Below, piece after piece: positions 37,140 to 47,614 of a stretch of 64,000 nucleotides of DNA (its first letter is position 1; the number at the start of each line of letters is the position of its first letter). The DNA lies in assembly GCA_001972305.1 (NCBI GenBank), contig BDDD01002100.1, positions 128,693-192,692 on the forward strand, in the 5' to 3' direction. The translations under genes were made by a program, and so were the position numbers. The stretch is from Cephalotus follicularis (lineage: Eukaryota > Streptophyta > Magnoliopsida > Oxalidales > Cephalotaceae). The notes beneath the pieces were generated by a model that searched no databases, had not been told where the DNA came from, and worked only from the letters and a program-made list of their open reading frames with translations.

Positions 37140-38091
37140 TCAACTGATCGAAGCTCTTCACTGAATTCCTCGCCAAGGTAAAGTACCGTGCCTGGGCAGC
37201 TCCAATCAAAGTCGTTGGGAATCCTCGGCAGAGCATAGCGTCCGAGGCTTGATACACCCACATGGCCTGGATGTATGATTGTACATGTTGAATAGGGTCC
37301 GAGGACCCATCGTACTTGTCAAGGGTTGGGTTTCGGAATCCACTGGGGACTGGCTCTGCTGTGATCTCAGCTGTGAAGGGGTGTGCATTGATATTTTGCA
37401 CCTCGGATAGGTGCCCCCTTGGCTGTTCCACTCCTTGGAACCTCCTTTCCAAGTCTGCAAGCCTCCTGTTCACTGCCTGCTCCACCTCTTCTATGTTCCT
37501 AACTCTGCTAGAAACATGTGACCCTCCAGCCACTGAGGCTGGGGGGTTGGCCCTACTTCCTTGGGCCGTGCCAGCTCTGTGTGGAGCATTGGAATGTACT
37601 TGTGCCTCCTCTACTCCCCTGGCCTCCTGCCGAGGATCCACATTCATAGGCTGGTGTTGAGGATGCACCCTCCTGGGATCGTTGGGGTGATCCCTTGCAG
37701 TCGAGGACTCAGCCCTCTGAGATGCATTGATCTCAGGTCTCCTTCCCAGGGGATTATTGTCCCCTGACGGCTTAAGGGGAAGTTCGTCTCCCCTCGACCG
37801 GTTTCTCCTGGCACCTCGTGGGTGCCTTGTCTCCACCTCTGGCCTATGGGGGCCAGAAACTCCTCGGACCACTTGCTGAGCGGGCCCTAGTTGCTGTTGT
37901 TGGTTGGCTAAAGTTGTGACCAATCGATCAGTGACACGCTCCAATCCCTGGAGGAATCGGTTGAGCTGCTCCCCTGTAACGGGAGCTTGTTGTTGAGCCA
38001 CTTCTTGAACGGCTTCTGGTGGAGGAGCTATGTTCTCCTGGCGTTGTTGGCTGCCAGTGGCTCCAACTAGGGTATTCTTCCTGGGAAGCAT
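37123..38091 (-). pseudogene. G1 gag, 5' part
   Basis: Starts MLPRKN at 38091, 46 bp inside the 5' LTR, and runs through a Gln/Pro/Arg-rich N-terminal region into the retrotransposon gag domain (LDKYDGSSDPIQHVQSYIQA). The frame is lost at about 37140: codons after SFDQL go out of phase and gag continues in another frame in the next segment. Comparison with G2, which is open across this point, indicates a loss of 2 nt. The product would be a capsid-like protein if whole. Confidence 0.85.
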
Positions 38092-38117
38092 GGTTGTTAA
38101 TGACTTCTTGTTGCGTT

Positions 38118-38134
38118 TCCCACAGACGGTGCCA
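38118..38134 (-). other. G1 primer-binding site
   Basis: On the minus strand TGGCACCGTCTGTGGGA begins 2 nt after the 5' LTR end. A TGG start at this spacing is standard for tRNA-primed plant LTR elements. G2 has a mutated counterpart at about 58745-58761. I do not assign the tRNA. Confidence 0.7.
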
Positions 38135-38136
38135 AC

Positions 38137-39097
38137 TGTTGATACATAAATCCTTCTCTCAACAGTATCTTACGTAGAGGACTTTTATTTGTTAAGAGAA
38201 ACGCTTGTCACTGATGCCTTGAGGAAGAATATCGATCTCGGACACCTGCACAAGATAATAGAAATGGTGGAAGTTCAGGAGGTAGTTCTCCCGGGGACAC
38301 TCCGACGCTCAAGTTAGACAAAGTGCAGATGAGATAAAGCTCTCTTGAATGTAAAAATTGCTGACCTCTGTTCAGTATGTTGAACTTGTATTTATAGTTG
38401 GATTTTGTAACTGATTGAGCATGAAATTCGGAGTTGATAGCTGTCCCCTAAGGAAATTCTGAGGATCTCGAGATTTCTCTTATCTCCACCTGAATTATCT
38501 CTTCTTTCCTTATTGATTGCTATCCTTATTTCCTCTTTAATTATCTCGTTTCCTTTGTTGTAGTTGATTAGGATTCTATCTCCTTGTTTGGATAAGTGTA
38601 GATCCCATGAGATCTGTTGAAAGTACTGATTATAACATTGCAGCCGAGGTCATGGTCTTCATTAGTCCGAGGACCAAGGTAATTTGGATACGTCCGAGGA
38701 GGAGCTTGATAGTTTATGTATAGTGAGTGTCTGCTGTTCCATGTCTGGTAGGTTCTCTGAGCTGAGGGAGTCCTCGGCCCTTACACCTTGAATGTAGTCT
38801 TCTTCAATAGATTTGCTCTTGGAATGGATGACCTATTGTGTGGCCGAGGGTGTCCTCGGCAGAGCTGCTCCAAAAGGTGTCCTCGGATCTGGTGCCGAGG
38901 AGGATAATGTTTGGACTGGAATCCATGGGTGTATCCTCGGCACTTATACCGAGGAAAAATCCTCCTTATATCACTATTCTGTTGGTCAACAGGCTTCCTC
39001 TGCCTTTAATTCATGAATCCTTGTCACTTTGGACATCTGGCAGCACTTTCATGAGGACACGTGTTACCTTTGATTTAACTTAATTTTTCCCACATCA
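38137..39097 (-). repeat. G1 5' LTR, complete (961 bp)
   Basis: On the plus strand it runs from TGTTGATACATAAATCC to TTTTTCCCACATCA, giving TG...CA ends on either strand. CCGAGG/CCTCGG words recur through the U3 part. Host segment C1 resumes immediately at 39098. Confidence 0.9.
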
Positions 39098-39242
39098 CTA
39101 ATGATAAATCTTATTGTAGCAAAATAAAATTTGGTTATTGATAACTAATATTAGTAACAAAATTTTGCAATGATTATAGAACTTTGTTGCTAATAATTAG
39201 TTTTTTAACAACCATATATTGAGATGTCTTTGTAAAATGAAA
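39098..39242. repeat. Captured host segment C1, right part
   Basis: Matches 43298-43442 nearly base for base (AAATCTTATTGTAGCAAAAT through AAAATGAAATGA). Compared with that copy, about 194 bp (43104-43297) is missing from C1 at the CACTA/G1 insertion. Confidence 0.85.
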
Positions 39243-40229
39243 TGAATCCTTCGGGAGTGGGTATATAAACTGTGTTTTTCTTTACAGGGGGCATAGTCCT
39301 ATAAACGAATACTACATGCCCGACTTTCGTAAAAATTTAAGAGTTAGAAAAATTTTCAAAGTTTTGGAAATGTTTAACTTTTTTGATTTCCAAGTTTAAA
39401 GTGAGTTTTATATAAACCATGTGGTGACTTCCGAAAGGAAGTTGTCATGTGGAACGTCATATCCGTTCTCAGTAGGATATTGGTTGTTGTAGGGAATGTG
39501 TGTGACACGAGTAGATAGATCTCCCACCCTTTTTGAAGGACTACCTTCTGTGGGACTGATCATTGTTACTGATTGACACTGTATTGACCGATGTCACATG
39601 CTCTATAGGATATGATTGATTGAGTGAGTGTTTTATACACCACCATCGAGTGTTTGTTATTAATTGATTGCTATAGATCATATCTATATGTTCTGTTATG
39701 GGCCAGTGTCATATGGATAGTTAGATCGCCAATTGTATTTATGCATTTGCCATATCATGCATTGATATTGTACACAGCACATTGATATTGTATAAACTAT
39801 CACAGATATTGCATATTGTACACGCATACATGCTGCATGGGGGTTCTGCTTAGCCTTGTGGCTAACCCCATCCTTCAGGGTGGGGCTGTGTGTGCATTCT
39901 TATGTGCCACAGGTATGGCAGTAAGTAGCAGTGGACAGAAGAACTGAAGGTTCGGCTTGACCGCATGAACGTTTTATCGACAGAGCTTGCATTGTAAATT
40001 GTATTGAAAGGACTGATAGTTGTATTGTATTATGGAAAGACTGTTTTGTAACGTATGGATGATTTATTGCTTTGGTTTGCAAGAGAACTGTATTGTACCT
40101 TCCGCATATTGAAATGTATTGTAAAGTTTTAGTTTTTCCATATTTTTATATTGCTAGTTCTGACCATTGTATTGTGTATTGGATTGAGAGTAATGTCACG
40201 TGTCTGTCCTCCGGGCGCGGGGTGTTACA

Positions 40230-41682
40230 GTTATAACTAGATATGAGGAAAAATTGATTTAACCATTAAAATTGTTGTATGATAATGAAATAGTTAAATA
40301 ATTTCAATTGTCTTCAAAATTGATTGTATGATCTACATTTATGTATTATAAAATAGAACAATCGGATTTGTAAAATATGACTCGTAAACAAGTCGGTTTT
40401 AAGTGATTCAATATCTAAGCATGATCAAATATTTAAAGCGATCCAACATTGAAATACAACAAACTGTGACATAAGTGTCGGTCATTATCATTGTCAATGT
40501 GGTCTAATATGAGTTAAAGCAAAATAGAGGATCCGAACAAAGAATGAGGAAAAAAGAAAACCTTCCGCTTCGGTTTTCTTTTTCCATTTGATAAATTATG
40601 AGTAACTTGTTAAATGGATCATGTAGTTTGTCCAGCCTGGTCCAAACTCGATCAATTTGGATGGATCTGGATTTTTTAATTCAAAATTTTTGTCAATCCG
40701 ATCTAGCCTGCATAATGATTTTTTTATTTTTAATTATTTTTAATTATTTTTAATAGTATAGATATATATATATGGATTGGTTTAAGAAGGCTTGAGGTAA
40801 GATTTTGCGGACTTAATAAAAAAAAGTATCAGGTGGATCAAACTCGGCAAAGTCCAATTCATAAACAATTCTTATTATGAGAGTTTTTTTCGTTGTACGC
40901 AGGGGCAGAGACACAAAAATATAAAAAGCTATCAGGCACTACTAAAACAATGAAAAAATTCTTTTAATATACCTACCACGAGAAAGTGGAGGTAGTTGTA
41001 CAAACAAAGCGTCAACAGGGACAACCTGTAGACAGCCATGGCCGATAGCTGTTTTGCATTGTTACATAAACACATAGATACTCCTTAGGAAATAATTTTG
41101 TCTCCTGACCCTCTGAATCTTAGGTGCCTCACTCATTCTTTTATAGATAATCACATTTAGTATTTGTTTTTTTATTTTATTCTTTAAAGAGGTTACCCAA
41201 TTTCATCCCTTATGGTCTTAGGTTTTAAACTCTGAAATTCCCTAATTTTGTTATAGATTGTCTCACATGTTTGCTTTCTTATATATTATTTTTTTTTTAA
41301 ATTTTTATTAAAGAAAAAAAGAAATTAGTTGATTAAAGATGTGTATTAATTGATTAAGGGTGTGTTTAGTATTACTGACTATGAACATATTTGATATGAT
41401 AAAGTACTTTCTTAACTAATACATATATGTTTAATCAAAATTTGATATCTCATTGAAAAAATGAAAATTACTTTTACTCAAACTTGATATACACACCAAA
41501 TAATATCACTTTTGGATCCAAATAGTGATTTAAACTATTCAAAAGGGGTATCAAACAGACACTAAATATAAACTTTATAATCTTATGATTATTTTTAAAA
41601 CAAAAATATTAAACATCAAAACATTTTTACCAATTTTTTCATCTTAGTACATGTGTCGCTACACATGGATGACACATGAAGA
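40230..41682. repeat. Copy B, right part, of the 2.5-kb direct repeat
   Basis: Starts with the right GTTAT target duplication of E3 and is collinear with 22138-23583 of copy A, through CATGTGTCGCTACACATG to GACACATGAAGA. No gene recognised. Confidence 0.85.
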
Positions 41683-41777
41683 CAGGGATGAATCTTACTG
41701 TTTTTCATGAATAAATAAATATATATAATTTATAATGACACATGTTATGATGAAAAACCGGTAAAAATATTGATAAA

Positions 41778-41948
41778 TTTAGTATTATTTTTTAAAATCT
41801 ATTTGGTCAATAACTAGCAATTTTTTAAAATCCAGTAGTCAAAATTAGCTTCTCGGTATATTCAAAATATATATTATATATTGTTAATTTCCACTTGCTA
41901 GTACAAATGTTGAGATGGCCGAGTTGGTCTAAGGCGCCAGATTAAGGT

Positions 41949-41981
<33 letters not shown>

Positions 41982-43442
41982 TCTCAACATAATTTTCCTT
42001 TTTTTGTACAACAAATGGTTTTTAAATAGGAGATGGAATATACAATATTATAAAAACAATAAACAGTAGAAATCAATGGCAACATGATTATAAATTTGAG
42101 ACACTATCGTGATATGTAATAAATAAATAACATGCAGGCAGGCACTTTCACCGTGTATCTCAGTTTAATCTTTTTTATTTATTTTTGAATAATATTATGT
42201 ACAGTAACTAAAAATAGTAATTGATAATTATTAACATTATGACACATCACAATTTTTTTAATTCAACTCAACGTGATTTCTTACAATTTTACTCATTTTG
42301 TTATGACACATCAATAGTTATCTTTATTTTATTTTGTAGTTATTGTCCATAACATTACTCTATTTTTTTCATGGGTAAATCAAGAATTTAGACAGTGAAA
42401 CAGGGTTAGTATAAAGTGGATCCCTAAAAAAAAAAAAAGTTATTTTTAACATGAAAATAAAAAACTACTAGCCAAACAGGTTTTAAAAAATAGAATCTAT
42501 AGATTGAAGTTGGACACAGGCTCGATGGAAGATGGAATCACAAAGGATCACTGGAATTAAAAATGGTTATAGCAACCAAAATTTTAGATTAGTTATGTAA
42601 TAATGTATTTAGACTAGTTATTATATAGACCAAGATAGAATAAGAGAATAAATGAAATATCAGAATATATCACAATGCAAATCCTTATTTATAGAGGGAG
42701 TGTATCTCTTCATGAAAAAACATTTTTACATAAAGGTTGTATCCATTTATTAAAGGCCTCCATTACAAGAAATTTTGACATTTTGCAATAATTTTTTTTA
42801 TGACTAATAACTACCTTATTGTCACAATATTGCTAAAAAAAAACCTTTAGCAACAAAAACATAACGTTGTTACGAAAAATTTAACTTTTTACAACCAAAA
42901 AAGCTTTTGTAACTGATAAATATTTTTAGTAACAAAATTTTTAGCAACGAATAGAAAATGTGATACTAAAAATCAAAGTCTTTGTAACAAAATAAATAAT
43001 GATAACTAATGATTATTTGTAACAATGACTACTTTTGGGAACGGAGTAAAAGTGGATATTGAACACTATTTTTAGCAATAGAATTTAGCAACAACTTCAA
43101 AATGTGTTGCTATAGAAATCAATTTTTTTTTGTAACGAAATAAGAATTTGTTACCGATGACTATTTTTAACAACAAAATTTATTAGCAACAACTAAAAAC
43201 TGCATTGTTAAAGATAAAACTTTTTTTAACGAAATATAAAATACTTATCAATAACAATTTTTAGTAACGAAATTCGGCAACCAATATAAAGCATTGTTAA
43301 TAATAAATCTTATTGTAGCAAAATAAAATTTGGTTATTGATAACTAATTTTAGTAACAAAATTTTGCAATGATTATAGAACTTTGTTGCTAATAATTAGT
43401 TTTTTAACAACCATATATTGAGATGTCTTTGTAAAATGAAAT
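41778..43442. repeat. Segment C2: flanking copy of the tRNA-Leu segment
   Basis: Uninterrupted counterpart of C1. The right half (42760-43442) is full of TTTAGCAAC, GTAACAAAAT and TTGCTAA words in both orientations, resembling degenerate CACTA subterminal repeats. CATTACAAGAA at about 42764 may be a mutated CACTA end. As C2 sits in the original host order and C1 sits inside E3, C2 is the probable source. Confidence 0.8.
41909..41989 (+). tRNA. tRNA-Leu (anticodon AAG), copy 2
   Basis: Identical over all 81 bases to the copy at 26745-26825, with the same stems, AAG anticodon, class II variable arm and discriminator A. A T run at about 41999-42005 follows. The flanks have diverged slightly while the tRNA has not. 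Confidence 0.95.
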
Positions 43443-44969
43443 GAAAATTTAGCAACAATCAATATGTTATGTTCAAAACCCTTTTTTCGATTTAAAGGCA
43501 TAGTAGTTTAATTGTCTGAACTTGAACCAATATGAGCTATATAAAAATTTATAGATTTAATTAAAATAATTCAAAGTTTGACAAAACATAAAAATACAAA
43601 TCAAAGATGAGCTATACAAATATTTTTTTATTCAAGACAAAGAGTATGTATAAATCAAATTATATGGGGAACACACCTGAATGCCTGGACAATATACCTA
43701 AAATGCTGAAATCGAATTTTTTGCAACGAGAGAAAAAAATTGGTTGTTGATGACTATTTTTAAAGGCAATTATAGAATGTACTGCTCTCTCACTTGACAC
43801 TATTGCTCTCTCACTTGACAGTTTGCATAGTTTATCTCTCTCGATCGTTCTCTCCCTCTCACCAGTCTCGAGAAGCTCTCGACTTGTGCCTCCTCCAGTT
43901 GTGTACCATTTAGTTATAAGTGATTGGTTAGGGTATACGCATGCCCAAACAGTGGAAAGTGATACTAAATGCATGCCATGAAAATATAAAAACGACGAGT
44001 GGCAAGGTCTTTCATGACGAAAGCCTAGACACGATTGGGGCCTAGGAAGGAGGGATTTACCCATGTGGCCATGGGAAGGAAAAAGAATTTCACATTACAC
44101 TTTAAAAAAAAAAGAACATTGGGAGCCCGACAATATTTAAATCAGGCTAATCAGCTGCGGGGTCCTGGAAACAGGCTTTACAGGCTAAGTACCCTCCAGT
44201 TGAACACAACTGTCTTTGGAGATGAGGATCCCAATTATTGAAAATCCAGCTATTTCTCCTACTTATTACTAAGGCAATCATTCCACACAATTTAGTTCCT
44301 GGAAACAAATAGCCATGAAGATCCTCAGGTATTCAAAAGCAAACTATTTCTCCTACTATTGATACAATCACTAAATCCAAATTGCTTTCTGGAATGATGG
44401 CGACGTAGATAGATGAGGATAACCCACATGCCCAATGAAAAAAAATAGGTAAAAGGAGGTAGATGAAGAAAACCCAACATCCCCAAGGAACCGCAATGGA
44501 AACGTAGATGAAGAGAACCCAATATCCCTAAGAAAAAGAAAAAGAAAAGTGAAACTCAGAGCTCACATGTATGCTCTGTAATATAAATGCAACTTTAGAA
44601 GATGATTCACCAAATCAACACATCTCACCAAAGTCATACACATGCTGTCAAAGACGAATCTGAACATGCGGTCATCAACATCAGAAGTGTTATGCTTTAT
44701 CTCACAACCTGCAGTTTTCATAACTCAAAGAAGTATTTGTTAGCAAGAAAACCATGCAATATTAATGCAAAGATAATACTATTTATTCACAAACAAATCC
44801 ACGAGTAAAGGTGATGAATGGATCTATCGAATTTATAGATTAAACTGCTAATGAAAGCTGGTATCAATTGAATGCAATTATAAATATATCATCCACCTAG
44901 ACCCCGTCAACTCTAAAATTTAATAAACTAGGATCACCAAGGGCCACAAGTGTTGAACCTCTTGAAGCC
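43443..44969. other. Intergenic DNA and probable HSFA3 3' region
   Basis: No conserved reading frame. The part nearest 44969 should contain the 3' UTR of the minus-strand heat shock factor gene. At 44270-44540 a run of related words (CCTACTATTGATACAATCA, GTAGATGAAGA) suggests a small local duplication. I cannot fix a poly(A) site. Confidence 0.4.
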
Positions 44970-47215
44970 CTATGGATCAATATCCTTAGATTTATCATCT
45001 TTTGACTGGCCAGCATTATCCTGAGGCTCATTAAAAAGAGATTCATCAGCCGGCCACTTATCTATGTCTGAACCTCCCATCGATTGCACAATACTCAGAT
45101 CCCAGATATCTGATAATCCACCTGTCCCTCCAAAATCTGGAACATCATAGTTGACAAGATTACTCCATAACTCATTGCCAGAACTAGACATACCAGCACC
45201 TGTGTCAGAGCCCATGTTCCATATTTCCTCTAGGATAGAAACATTCTCAATCCCAGGAGAAAACTGTGAAAAATTCTTCTCCATCACCAAATCCTCTGGG
45301 AATGAGACAAAGTACTCAGGACTAACCCCTTCTTGTATGCTCGTTACATTCTTCCCCTTAAGATTGGGATCTCCACTTCCCAAGCTAGATGTCCCTTCTC
45401 CCAACTGCACTCATGTTTGAATAATATTGTCTTCTACTTTTAGTTCATCTGACATGGAAAGCTCATCCCATGCAATGTTCCCAATGTGAAATGGATTACC
45501 TTCAGGACCTAAATCTGTTCCAGTTATACCTTGCAAGAGATAATCAGAAGATTGTACAACAGAAACTGGATTTAGTTCTGGGACGACAGGAGACATGGTG
45601 AGGTTTCCCCAATCAGGTCTGTACTTCACTACTTCCATGGATGAATCTGATTTATCCAGCTCATGTGGCAGATGCTTGACGAACTTCCTTTCTGTCCTTG
45701 AAGAACCAATCTCTCCCCGTTCCTTACTCTGCTGAAGGTGGGCTACGAAAGCTGGATTCTGAAGCAGCTTTGCCAAGAATGAAACCATTTTCTTCTGTCT
45801 TTGCTCTGCTCCCTGAAGCCTCTGATTCACCATTTCCACATGGCAAGCTGTCCCTCGGTGCTGCTGCTGCAGCTCCACAACCTCTTGCATCAATATACTC
45901 CTCTCCTTCTTTAGTTTCTCTATCTCTTCCACTCCAGTCTTCCCTGCCTCAGTAGAAGTCCCAATATAGCTTCCAACTTGCAGAGATTGAAGCGACTTGC
46001 GCCTCTGGATGGTCTTCAAAAGGTGCCTCTTCCCTCGCTGGAAAGCTTCATTAGCAAACTCCCACCTGTCAGTGTCTATCTTGCGAAAACCCTGAACAAA
46101 GTTTTCAAAGTGATTCAAAAATGAATGGGAAGAAAAAAGTTCATTAATCACGTAACCATTATGACAATTATCATACTAATAAGTTCATCACACAAACAAT
46201 TTGAAGCCGTCAAATTTTTCAGCAGATAAGTAGTTGAATTCTGCTAAATAAATGATGTGTAATTAGAAACCAGCTCGTTAGAATACAGAGAAATATAGCA
46301 CAATAACAAATGCTTGTTTTCAAACCTTAAAACCCAACCTGTAGAAGATATAACTCCCCACTCCAATGGGGCTTGGTGAGATGAAGATCGAAACCTCAAG
46401 CCCAAATACGAGCAGATGAAGCATAACCTTATCTTATCTTAAAATCCAGCATATTTGTTTAGTAAGAAAAGTAACCAAATCTAACATATATGCGTTTCAA
46501 AAGGTCTCCAAAAATAAAAATTCCGTTAATTCGAACAAAAACTCCAATAAAGCATTAATTAGGAGACAACATCACAACATGTTAAAATCGAAAACTCAAA
46601 ATTCTTATAAAAATATATTCACCTGTTCTACAAATATGTGCAAAAAAAAAAAATTCCTTACACTTATATTTATGAACAAAATTATAATCCTTATATTACA
46701 TCAACAAAAAAAAAAAAAAACAACAAAACTCCCACTCTCAAATCTAATTACAAAATAAAGCAACAACCACAAATATATACAACCAGGAAATGAAAATACA
46801 TGAAAACATACGAAAAAAAGAAAACAGAAGATTTTACATAGAGATGACAAAGCAGCTATAAGAGGCTGTTTTGTTACAGCAAAAAAATACGCACGTAAGT
46901 ATTCAGTTGGCGAACAAAACTGGAGAAATTGTTGTGCTTGAAATTCCTCGGAAGTATAAGCCTCGAGAATTCTACTGGGTCCCACACCACGAAGCTCTCT
47001 CCGGTGGTCCCCCACGAGATTATCGGGTCGAGCGACACGTCATCCACCAGGTCGAATGTTTTGGACAAAAAAGGCGGAATTGGGTTCCCCTGTAAAGACT
47101 CTAGTGGCTGCGGCAATTCCCCTCCTATAATCATCACCTCTGTGTCACTCAACATTTCAAATTCCATTGGAGATGTTAACGTCTTTTCGGGTTGGCTTTC
47201 GTCTTTTGGGTTCAT
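44970..47215 (-). CDS. HSFA3: Class A heat shock transcription factor, HSFA3-like, with an in-frame stop in exon 2
   Basis: Heat shock factors bind nGAAn repeats as trimers in the nucleus; A3 factors extend the heat and drought response. Exon 1 is 47215-46895 and exon 2 is 46091-44970. The single phase-0 intron (donor GTGCGT, acceptor TTGTTCAG) interrupts the DNA-binding domain after QLNTY, its usual place. Residues 47-139 form the DNA-binding domain ([39 protein letters not shown]). HR-A/B lies at about 161-227 with the class A spacing, and a basic ERKFVKH follows. The C terminus has scattered Trp motifs (DWGNLTM, AWDELSM, EIWNMG, LWSNLV, IWDLSIV) typical of A3 activation regions. Start chosen at MNPKDE; an upstream Met at 47269 is less A3-like. 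TGA at 45413-45411 would end the protein at 333 residues instead of about 480. The downstream frame is still open and conserved, so this is either a real allele or a sequence error. Confidence 0.88.
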
Positions 47216-47301
47216 TTGGGTTTTTTTTTTCTGTTTAAAAGTAACGGAGTTGAAATGTGAAATGAGCATCGGGGACCATGTGGGGAATTTATGAGCATAT
47301 C

Positions 47302-47307
47302 GCCGAC
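47302..47307 (+). promoter_or_regulatory. DRE core GCCGAC, 87 bp upstream of HSFA3 ATG
   Basis: Exact match to the (A/G)CCGAC core bound by DREB-type AP2 factors, in TATCGCCGACAAAC. It works in either orientation. Confidence 0.5.
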
Positions 47308-47451
47308 AAACTGTTTGATAAAAATCTTGACAGAGGCGGTGGGGATTCGCCTCTTACTGTTGTCATATATGTTGCTGGTTTTGTGGTGGGGATGCATTTT
47401 GGTACCCTGCGTGCGTATTCAGACAGAGATGGTTTTGGGATTATTATTAGC

Positions 47452-47457
47452 GCCGAC
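47452..47457 (+). promoter_or_regulatory. DRE core GCCGAC, 237 bp upstream of HSFA3 ATG
   Basis: Second exact DRE core, in TAGCGCCGACTTAAC. The wider GCGCCGAC context is shared in part with the first site (CGCCGAC). Arabidopsis HSFA3 is known to be activated by DREB2A through such elements. Confidence 0.5.
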
Positions 47458-47614
47458 TTAACAAAAGGGTAAGGTACTTTCCTGCCAGTAGCGCCCGTTG
47501 AAAGAGAGAGAGTAACAAGTTGGGGTCCACTTTTAAGGCTAGAGATTTTTGTCAAAATTTAACAATTTTAAGTACTGTTACGTGTTTGGATTGCGAGGGC
47601 ACTGGTCATAACTT

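Larger units (their letters stand above)
28138..39097 (-). mobile_element. G1: Ty3/gypsy LTR retrotransposon, dual-RNase-H (Tat/Retand-like) type, defective
   Basis: In minus orientation the order is LTR (39097-38137), primer-binding site, gag, protease, reverse transcriptase, RNase H, integrase, noncoding region with an antisense gene, then LTR (28906-28138). The gag spacer CX2H...GHDTEEC motif, DSG protease and RT signatures place it with Tat/Retand-like elements. The second, archaeal-type RNase H of that group is deleted here but present in the related G2. The distal end of the 3' LTR (about 195 bp) is missing. The two LTRs differ at roughly a dozen sites over about 770 bp by eye, so insertion was fairly recent. 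Stops, a gag frameshift and a pol deletion make it non-autonomous. Confidence 0.9.
24771..40229 (+). mobile_element. E3: large solo LTR (about 2.8 kb) with later insertions
   Basis: It begins TGTAACGACCCGAATTCC and ends GCGCGGGGTGTTACA. A perfect 5-bp target duplication GTTAT flanks it (24766-24770 and 40230-40234), and the matching site in copy A has one GTTAT. That proves insertion. Removing the captured host segment, CACTA fragment and G1 (26611-39242) leaves about 2,827 bp, close to the sizes of E1 and E2, with no gag or pol. The parts are 24771-26610 and 39243-40229. GTGTGACACCCCGTGTCAC at 26521-26539 resembles an LTR end and may mark a further broken insertion. Confidence 0.75.
47216..47614 (-). 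promoter_or_regulatory. HSFA3 5' leader and proximal promoter
   Basis: About 400 bp separates the start codon from the truncated G2 LTR. It holds two DRE core motifs and a possible minus-strand TATA at about 47364-47372 (CATATATG). A clean three-part heat shock element was not seen. Confidence 0.45.

Noticed and set aside
21103-41682. Copies A and B as the two LTRs of one giant element
   Set aside because: Their ends are not TG...CA, the gap between them is about 100 bp, no primer-binding site or polypurine tract is seen, and no target duplication flanks the pair. Near-tandem duplication fits better.
44035-44522. Short basic frames near the end of the heat shock factor gene
   Set aside because: They have no conserved domain and fall in the presumed 3' flank of a gene on the other strand.
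47216-47269. Upstream Met (47269) as the HSFA3 start
   Set aside because: The extra 18 residues are not typical of A3 factors, whereas the MNPKDE start at 47215 is; the longer start cannot be fully excluded.
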